Part shown: piece after piece, positions 57,340-64,000 of the stretch
Position numbering within the stretch: the stretch's first letter is position 1
How the letters are laid out: the number at the start of each line of letters is the position of its first letter
Origin: Adiantum capillus-veneris
Lineage: Eukaryota > Streptophyta > Polypodiopsida > Polypodiales > Pteridaceae
DNA: 64,000 nt
Direction: 5' to 3'
NCBI GenBank assembly: GCA_014529385.2
Contig: CM043948.1
Span: 83,053,260-83,117,259 of the forward strand
The notes under the pieces: model-generated
What the model saw: the letters and a program-made list of their open reading frames with translations, nothing else
Told to the model about the DNA's origin: nothing
Database searches by the model: none
Translations under genes and position numbers: made by a program

Positions 57340-58475
57340 TGTCACGTGACACATCCTACCCTATGTGTCCGTGGACAAGCTACAACATGATCAGGGTTCA
57401 GTCAGTCCAGTTAGTCTAGATTTAGAAGTGATCTGGCACTTTTGTGAGTCTATTCGTAGACCGTGCATGCCCAGTCACTTAGTGTAGATGCATATCCTCT
57501 GGTTGCACACAGCATGCTCATAAGCATTCCCATCAGAATCCATCAGAATCAGTTAGGGGAATTTTCCAGTGATTTTAGCCTATTTTCCCTATTTTTGACA
57601 TTTTTCACTTATTAATTTAAGTGACTTTCCAACAAAAGTAAGTAGGGCAATTTGGGTAAGAAAATATATAAGCAAACCAAAGTTAGCACTAAATGGCAGA
57701 AGAGGCAACAAGAGCCAAGCTCAGCAGGCCACTTCTCAGCAAGACCAAGCCTCGGTGGTTCCCTCCAAGCAGCAGATTCCCCATTGCCTAGCGTTTTTCA
57801 ACAACGTTTTTCAACAAGGAACATCACCAGCCATCCTTAGTCCCTAGCGCTTGCATCAACATCGTCTTTCATCGCCGGAAGTCACAGAGAAGCTAGCGTT
57901 TTTGGAAAGACCAGCATCCCTAGCAATTTTGGTTTACAACATCCCTAGCGTTTTTGGTTTACAACAGCCAGCGTTTTTGGTTTCAGCCTCAGCCTTGCAG
58001 ATCCGGCACATGTAGTGATTTGCAGCCCGAAAAGACCATCAAGATCAGCCCCGAAAGGTAGCAGATTCAGCCCATGAAGAAGTAGCAGATTCAGCCCCAG
58101 AAAGACCTCAGTTTTCAGCCTTGAAGATCCTCAGTTTTCAGCCCTAAACCTGCAGATTTTCAGCGTCAAAGACCCACCGAAAACAGCCCCAAAATCAGCG
58201 TTTTTGGACTAGTCACAGATTTCAGCCCATAGCGTTTTTGGACAGCAGATAAAAGATTGCAGATTTCAGCCCTAGTGTCGGCCTCGTCATCCCCGTCGTC
58301 GTCGTCAACATAGCCTAGACTTGCATTAGTCTCATGCATACCGTTTGTACCAATTTGTGCAATCATAAGTAGACCACTCTCGTCGACGAGAGTGGGGCCT
58401 TCGGAGGAGGGTTTTACAACGTCTCTGGTGTCGTATCTCTCTTCTCTCTTTATCTCTCAGTTTCATACACTTGCA
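57340..58475 (+). repeat. LTR-like insert in LINE-4 (copy 1)
   Basis: Non-LINE sequence starting TGTCACGTGACACATCC and ending about CTTGCA, with TG..CA ends, a TATA-like AAATATATAAGC near 57660, and many CAGCGTTTTTGG / CAGATTTCAGCCC words. It separates LINE-4 C-terminal sequence (left) from LINE-4 RT sequence (right). LTR identity is inferred. No primer site or purine tract was found beside it, and about 850 bp of LINE is missing at the site. Confidence 0.45.
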
Positions 58476-58591
58476 CAAGGTTTACACACAATCCACTATC
58501 CTTTGCAAAACTGTGTAGTGCATCCAAATGTCGTTGTATACCCTCTGGTGAGTCAGATATCAACACAATATCATCAGCATATAACAAAAAT
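57358..58591. repeat. 1234-bp direct repeat, copy 1
   Basis: By eye identical to 59015-60248 (offset 1657 bp). Contains most of the LTR-like insert plus 116 bp of LINE-4 RT. Confidence 0.93.
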
Positions 58592-58850
58592 AGGCTAAAA
58601 TCACTGGAAAATTCCCCTAACTGATTCTGATGGATTCTGATGGGAATGCTTATGAGCATGCTGTGTGCAACCAGAGGATATGCATCTACACTAAGTGACT
58701 GGGCATGCACGGTCTACGAATAGACTCACAAAAGTGCCAGATCACTTCTAAATCTAGACTAACTGGACTGACTGAACCCTGATCATGTTGTAGCTTGTCC
58801 ACGGACACATAGGGTGATGATATTGTGTTGATATCTGACTCACCAGAGGG
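58592..58850. repeat. Inverted-repeat arm 1 (259 bp)
   Basis: Reverse complement of 58980-59238, with a 129-bp spacer (58851-58979). Both arms contain the same artificial-looking join between LINE-4 RT (AATATCATCA) and the LTR-like sequence (CCCTATGTGTCC). Confidence 0.92.
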
Positions 58851-58979
58851 TTTTACAACGTCTCTGGTGTCGTATCTCTCTTCTCTCTTTATCTCTCAGT
58901 TTCATACACTTGCACAAGGTTTACACACAATCCACTATCCTTTGCAAAACTGTGTAGTGCATCCAAATGTCGTTGTATA

Positions 58980-59238
58980 CCCTCTGGTGAGTCAGATATC
59001 AACACAATATCATCACCCTATGTGTCCGTGGACAAGCTACAACATGATCAGGGTTCAGTCAGTCCAGTTAGTCTAGATTTAGAAGTGATCTGGCACTTTT
59101 GTGAGTCTATTCGTAGACCGTGCATGCCCAGTCACTTAGTGTAGATGCATATCCTCTGGTTGCACACAGCATGCTCATAAGCATTCCCATCAGAATCCAT
59201 CAGAATCAGTTAGGGGAATTTTCCAGTGATTTTAGCCT
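58980..59238. repeat. Inverted-repeat arm 2 (259 bp)
   Basis: Pairs with 58592-58850. It runs into copy 2 of the direct repeat at 59015. Confidence 0.92.
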
Positions 59239-60248
59239 ATTTTCCCTATTTTTGACATTTTTCACTTATTAATTTAAGTGACTTTCCAACAAAAGTAAGT
59301 AGGGCAATTTGGGTAAGAAAATATATAAGCAAACCAAAGTTAGCACTAAATGGCAGAAGAGGCAACAAGAGCCAAGCTCAGCAGGCCACTTCTCAGCAAG
59401 ACCAAGCCTCGGTGGTTCCCTCCAAGCAGCAGATTCCCCATTGCCTAGCGTTTTTCAACAACGTTTTTCAACAAGGAACATCACCAGCCATCCTTAGTCC
59501 CTAGCGCTTGCATCAACATCGTCTTTCATCGCCGGAAGTCACAGAGAAGCTAGCGTTTTTGGAAAGACCAGCATCCCTAGCAATTTTGGTTTACAACATC
59601 CCTAGCGTTTTTGGTTTACAACAGCCAGCGTTTTTGGTTTCAGCCTCAGCCTTGCAGATCCGGCACATGTAGTGATTTGCAGCCCGAAAAGACCATCAAG
59701 ATCAGCCCCGAAAGGTAGCAGATTCAGCCCATGAAGAAGTAGCAGATTCAGCCCCAGAAAGACCTCAGTTTTCAGCCTTGAAGATCCTCAGTTTTCAGCC
59801 CTAAACCTGCAGATTTTCAGCGTCAAAGACCCACCGAAAACAGCCCCAAAATCAGCGTTTTTGGACTAGTCACAGATTTCAGCCCATAGCGTTTTTGGAC
59901 AGCAGATAAAAGATTGCAGATTTCAGCCCTAGTGTCGGCCTCGTCATCCCCGTCGTCGTCGTCAACATAGCCTAGACTTGCATTAGTCTCATGCATACCG
60001 TTTGTACCAATTTGTGCAATCATAAGTAGACCACTCTCGTCGACGAGAGTGGGGCCTTCGGAGGAGGGTTTTACAACGTCTCTGGTGTCGTATCTCTCTT
60101 CTCTCTTTATCTCTCAGTTTCATACACTTGCACAAGGTTTACACACAATCCACTATCCTTTGCAAAACTGTGTAGTGCATCCAAATGTCGTTGTATACCC
60201 TCTGGTGAGTCAGATATCAACACAATATCATCAGCATATAACAAAAAT
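59015..60248. repeat. 1234-bp direct repeat, copy 2
   Basis: Identical to copy 1 as far as I can read. At its right end the LINE-4 RT sequence continues normally (AACAAAAATGGGATCC), so this copy has the original junction with LINE-4. Confidence 0.93.
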
Positions 60249-60382
60249 GGGATCCACGTCCCTGCCAGGTGGGCACCTCTGTCACCCTCTCTGTCAATGT
60301 AATCAGACACCTCATCAACATACATACCAAATAGAATAGGAGACAATGGGCAGCCTTGTTTCACCCCAATAGTAGAGTGAAC
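60133..60382 (-). pseudogene. LINE-4 reverse transcriptase fragment
   Basis: Minus frame: VHSTIGVKQGCPLSPILFGM, YVDEVSDYIDREGD, LLYADDIVLISDSPEGIQRH, LDALHSFAKDSGLCVNL, matching LINE-2 RT closely. It breaks off at both ends, against the LTR-like insert and the next gypsy LTR. Copy 1 of the direct repeat holds only the last part (58476-58591). Confidence 0.9.
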
Positions 60383-60399
60383 AAAATCAAATACCGTTA

Positions 60400-60554
60400 T
60401 GTCCCGCTCTTGGGAGAGGGGATCGCCTACGTCCTTGGACGTTGGCCCCAGCACGGGGGAGCTGCTGGATGATGGCTATGGTCGGGTGATTCGTGCGATG
60501 TGTGTCTGTAGGCGATCCGTGTAGCCGGAAGATCCACTCCCTTCGTTTGTTTCA
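60400..60554 (+). repeat. Candidate short 5' LTR of gypsy H (155 bp)
   Basis: It runs from TGTCCCGCTCTTGGG to CGTTTGTTTCA immediately before the primer site. It contains an 11-bp inverted repeat, GGATCGCCTAC (60420-60430) and GTAGGCGATCC (60508-60518). 155 bp is unusually short for a gypsy LTR, so it may be truncated by its join to LINE-4. Confidence 0.6.
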
Positions 60555-60567
60555 TGGTATCAGAGCC
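60555..60567 (+). other. Primer binding site of gypsy H
   Basis: TGGTATCAGAGCC, perfect Met-tRNA type. Confidence 0.9.
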
Positions 60568-60884
60568 GGCTTGGTTGCATGAAGGACTGTGTCGGATAAT
60601 TACCCTTTCATGCAATTTTTGATGAATTAACTGTTTAACCGATTATCTTCTTCTCATAAGCCTGTGTGGAGGTGAAATTTAATGTGTTGCTTGCTGATTT
60701 TTTATAAATTTCAGCAGTCTAGCAGGTGGAAGTGCTGAAAATCAAAGGATTTTTACTGAATTTACTGGTTTTCGATGAAAATCAGTGTATTTAACATTAA
60801 CTTGCTGATTTTAGATTAAATTCAGCATACAATAGTTTTTGTTAATTAAAAAAAACACCTCTCTGTAATCTCTGTGCGAAGCAT

Positions 60885-60957
<73 letters not shown>

Positions 60958-61497
60958 CCTTGCGCAGGGTGATTTGCCAGCGTGGATCTTCTCCTTGCAG
61001 CGTGGGTGCTGAATTGAACACTTATCGCGTGTATAGCACGGGCATGCGCAAGCCCAAACACACGCGCCTGCTATCCTTTTCTGCCTCCACACGGCATCCA
61101 TACGGCAGGGAGAGCGCTCGATGCTTTTAGCCTGCGCCGGAGTTTTCTTTTATGCTATCACTTTGCCTTGGTTTATTTAAATCAAGTGACCACTTTAATT
61201 ATTTTAAGTGGCCTCGACACTTTGAGATTTTTTTAAAACAAGTATGAAACCTGCAGTTATTAACTCACTTACAGAGAGTGAGTTTCTTTTGCAGAGAATT
61301 CATTTTTCAAGCTCTTTGCTTTTCTTCCGAGCCTTCCCTCTCTCAACCGCTCGCACTCCTGTGCTCCCGCCATCACTCGCTTGCCTCCGGACGTGTATGC
61401 CGACGCGTAGCACTCTTCGGAGTTCGACTTTTCGCGATCGAAAAGTGCAGAAAGGTTCGAGTTTCGCGTGAAAACTTCAATTTTCACGGAGTTCGCC
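60568..61497 (+). other. Leader of gypsy H
   Basis: No conserved protein. AT-rich start, (GA)n at 60887-60955, then GC-richer sequence up to the gag ATG. Confidence 0.6.
60887..60955. repeat. (GA)n microsatellite in gypsy H leader
   Basis: About 34 units. No LINE 3' terminus is attached, so this tract is an unoccupied example. Confidence 0.96.
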
Positions 61498-62736
61498 ATG
61501 GATTCCTCTAGCTCGGATGTGCAGCGTGACGACGCGGCAGGTAATGTTCAAATTCCATTCATGCATGCTCTCTACACATGGATTACAAGTACTTTCTAGA
61601 GCTTCGACCAACGTGTTACCGCACTGGAAAACCCGAACGTTCAAACGAACATTCGCTTGGCGTCTCTCGAAGGGGTTGTCCAAGGGCTTAGCTCCCGACT
61701 TATCGCTCTGGAAAATACGGCTCAGTCGATGACTGCGCGTATTTTCGAGGGCGAAACCCATCTCCAGCAATTGCGGACGCGGATTGCTGCTTTTGGGTGT
61801 TCACAGGGTGGTCCAACTGCCACGATTTCATACAAAAACTACAAATTTCTCAAGGGAAGAGAAGGAATGTACGCAATTGACTGTAAATAACTGGCTGCAT
61901 CAATGGACCACGTATTTTGATCTACATGTGGAGCATGATGAATGGAGGATTCGGACGATTCCTCTCTATTTGCGCAGTAAGGCGCTTACCTGGTGGCGCG
62001 ACATGACAGAGAAGCCTACGACGTGGACTGATTTCTGTGTGAAATTCAAGAGGGATTTCGCCAAAATGGATCCTTTGAAAGCTTACGCCAAACTTCAGAG
62101 TCTTTCGATGAAAGCTCTATCTTTTAATAAGTATACGACAGCTTTCAAAGAGGCGCTCACCTTCTGCAAGGTGGATTCTATGCATGTTGTGCACATGTAC
62201 CTGCTGGGATTGCAACTTCAGAGTCTTTCGATGAAAGCTCTATCTTTTAATAAGTATACGACAGCTTTCAAAGAGGCGCTCACCTTCTGCAAGGTGGATT
62301 CTATGCACGTTGTGCACATGTACCTGCTGGGATTGCATGAGGATTACCGTTGGGCCTTAATCAAGGACAAAGCCTCGACTGACGTCGAGGATGCACTGGC
62401 AAAGGCCAGGACGTTCCATTTGATAAATGGAGCGAATTATGAGAAGAAAAGAACTGTAGACCATCAATCCGGTGAGGGCGCTTCGAGAAAGCGACCCCGA
62501 TTCCAGCATAAGTCCAAATCAACGCCGAGATCTTCTCAGGAGAAGAAGAAAGCCAAAAATGCTTCAGTTGCTGATGTAGTGAAGAAGGGGCTTGCTTCGG
62601 GTGTGGCCAGACAGGTCACCAAATCAAGGATTGTCCTAAGAAGAAGAAGGCACAAAAACCGCAAGATCGTCTTTCGGGTCAAATTCACGAGATCTCAGGT
62701 AACTCTGATGTCATTCAAGTTGAAATCCATCATTTA
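61498..62736 (+). pseudogene. gag of gypsy H (broken)
   Basis: ATG at 61498 in a good context (GCCATGG), MDSSSSDVQRDDAAGNVQIP. A stop lies near 61599, then a coiled-coil segment (RLASLEGVVQGLSSRLIALE). After a shift near 61870 comes the gag core (WLHQWTTYFDLHVEHDEWRI, ALTWWRDMTEKPTTWTDFCV). A 41-residue block is tandemly duplicated at 62093-62338. The CCHC knuckle CFGCGQTGHQIKDC is at 62593-62634, in a shifted frame. Basic sequence KRPRFQHKSKSTPRSSQEKK precedes it. Confidence 0.85.
62093..62338 (+). repeat. 123-bp tandem duplication inside gag
   Basis: 62093-62215 and 62216-62338 differ by one base that I can see (CATGTTGTG versus CACGTTGTG). In frame, 41 codons, so the reading frame is kept. 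Confidence 0.93.
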
Positions 62737-63395
62737 GTGCACAGTTCATGCACTAATTGTACTTTTAGCACCAAAGTGTTTGGTAAGCACGATCTTCTCC
62801 GGTTCCCTGGGAAGATCAATGGTCACGACGTGACTGTACTCCTTGATAATGGAAGCTCACACAATTTTGTGGATGCAAAATTGGTGCGGAAACTGAGCGT
62901 GCGGATGCGAGACAGTGACCATGAGTATTGCGTGAAGATGGCTCATGGCGAGGATACGGATGTATAAAATCGGATTGTTCCAGATTTGTCGCTCGAGCTG
63001 GCTGATTACAAAGAGAACTTGGATTTTCACATCATGCGCCTGGACAGAGAAGATGTTATTTTAGGAATTCCATGGTTTTATGATAAACAAGACTAATTGT
63101 ATATAGACTATGTACATCACTCTCTTGTTTTTGTTAAGCAGGACATGCCTCATGTATCTGTGTCGCTTTGTAATCAGAAGTCTGTAAATAATGGTTTTGC
63201 AATACCAGTTGTTACTGCTCTGGAAATGTATAAAGAAACAAAGTCTTGTGATGTTAACTTTTATCAATGTGTACCATCTGCTTGGTTTGATTCATTAGTG
63301 CTTGGTACTTCTGTCACTGAATTTTGTAAAATGTTTCATGTTTCTCTGTTGAACTTGGGGATTCCGACGAATCCAACCTTATGCGAGAAATCATG
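62737..63395 (+). pseudogene. Protease region of gypsy H
   Basis: LLDNGSSHNFVDAKLVRKL near 62840-62900 is the retropepsin active-site region with D-N-G in place of D-S/T-G. A stop at 62965 is followed by DREDVILGIPWFYD near 63050-63090 and the linker. The D-N-G substitution and the stop both argue against activity. Confidence 0.78.
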
Positions 63396-64000
63396 ACTGA
63401 TTTCAAGGATGTTTTTCCTGATGATCTACCTCCTGGCTTGTCGCCTTCGAGAGGAGTAGATCATGGCATTGAGTTGGTGGCTGGTAGTCAGCCCTTCTCA
63501 AAGCAACCCTATCGGTTTAGTAAAACCGAGAAGGACGAGGTTCAACGACAGCTCGAAGATTATCTCGCCAGAGGTTTTGTTCGGCCAAGTAAACCTCCAT
63601 GGGGAGTGCCAGTGTTACTTTCTCGAAAGAAGGATAACACTATGCGCTTCTGCGTCGATTACAAGGGGTTGAACAAACTCACTGTCAAGAACAAGTATCC
63701 GCTCCCGCGCATGGACGATCTAATAGATCGGCTCCACGGAGCATTGTATTTTACGAAGATAGACCTGCGATCAGGCTATCACTAGTTACAGATCAAACTG
63801 GAAGATATTCCTAAGACAGGCTTCCATACGCGTTATGGTCTCTACGAGTTCTTGGTATTGTCTTTTGGTTTGACCAATGCTCTAGCTACGTTTCAGCAGA
63901 CAGATGATGAATGATCTGCTAAGACCATTTTTAGGCAACTTCGTTGTTGTATTTCTCGATGATATCTTGATCTACAGCCGAAGTTTGTCTGAGCACTTAG
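63396..64000 (+). pseudogene. Reverse transcriptase of gypsy H, N-terminal part
   Basis: Frame 63381-63785: [70 protein letters not shown], then TAG at 63783. It continues [32 protein letters not shown] with a shift near 63900, and [16 protein letters not shown] at the window edge (YxDD-type motif as FLDD). Truncated by the window, not by a break in the element. Confidence 0.9.

Larger units (their letters stand above)
60400..64000 (+). mobile_element. Ty3/gypsy H, 5' half (runs off the window)
   Basis: Short LTR, Met-tRNA primer site, leader with a (GA)n tract, gag with coiled coil and CCHC knuckle, protease, and RT to the edge. Element gene order and RT type are Ty3/gypsy. Stops at about 61599, 62965 and 63783 and frameshifts make this copy defective. 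Confidence 0.85.

Noticed and set aside
57652-60023. Duplicate small frames (MGKKIYKQTKVSTKW.., MIAQIGTNGMHETN..) as a duplicated gene pair
   Set aside because: They are identical because the whole 1234-bp segment is duplicated. The sequence is LTR-like, with no domain or splice support.
60400-60554. LTR-like insert at 57340-58475 and the LTR at 60400 as a pair of LTRs of one element
   Set aside because: The two sequences show no similarity, and the primer site follows only the second.

Overview
This is nuclear DNA from a land plant and is almost entirely transposable-element sequence. I favour a homosporous fern. The supporting signs are degraded PPR genes with the exact phrasing of the expanded fern/lycophyte families (RIHAEI..SGLLEKN..LGN.LV.MY.KCG), Ty3/gypsy and Ty1/copia elements nested in each other, a plant-type kinase+BEACH gene with GT-AG introns, and a very high density of long (CT)n/(GA)n tracts (nine of 60-125 bp in 64 kb). 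The species call is inference. No bacterial, organellar, rRNA, tRNA or CRISPR feature was seen.

Layout. 1-2.57 kb: no recognisable gene, two (CT)n tracts. 2.57-11.27 kb: nearly full-length but broken chromodomain-type Ty3/gypsy element (family A) with both LTRs. 11.27-13.6 kb: older gypsy remnant. 13.7-15.5 kb: decayed PPR pseudogene ending in a compound microsatellite. 15.8-17.6 kb: decayed multi-exon gene of unknown family with a DGNHR motif. 17.7-19.8 kb: minus-strand gypsy pol half. 20.2-22.85 kb: copia gag/protease fragment fused in frame to a second family-A gypsy copy. 23-25.5 kb: low-complexity DNA. 25.5-30.1 kb: minus-strand Ty1/copia element, with a second decayed copia unit upstream sharing its LTR. 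30.1-32.25 kb: 48-bp minisatellite, hAT-like terminus and gypsy integrase fragment. 32.25-45.5 kb: a head-to-tail series of minus-strand LINEs separated by (GA)n tracts. 46.3-49.2 kb: the only convincing host gene, a GFS12-like kinase/BEACH gene whose flanking exons lie outside the window or beyond TE-filled introns. 50.2-55.6 kb: copia 5' part interrupted by a gypsy element with an internal inversion. 55.6-60.4 kb: another LINE, split by an LTR-like insert, carrying a hAT-like MITE, and rearranged into a 1.23-kb direct repeat with an internal 259-bp inverted repeat. 60.4-64 kb: the 5' half of a further Ty3/gypsy element running off the edge.

Most interesting is the LINE family. Four copies end on the same side in a TC-rich simple repeat, and two near-complete copies have TC repeats on both sides. 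They share a small 3'-terminal hairpin with compensating changes. In both near-complete copies ORF1 and ORF2 lie in the same frame, separated by one stop codon at the homologous position (TAG in one, TGA in the other), with no ATG before the endonuclease motif WNCNG. This suggests a plant LINE lineage that inserts into TC microsatellites and may express ORF2 by stop-codon readthrough.
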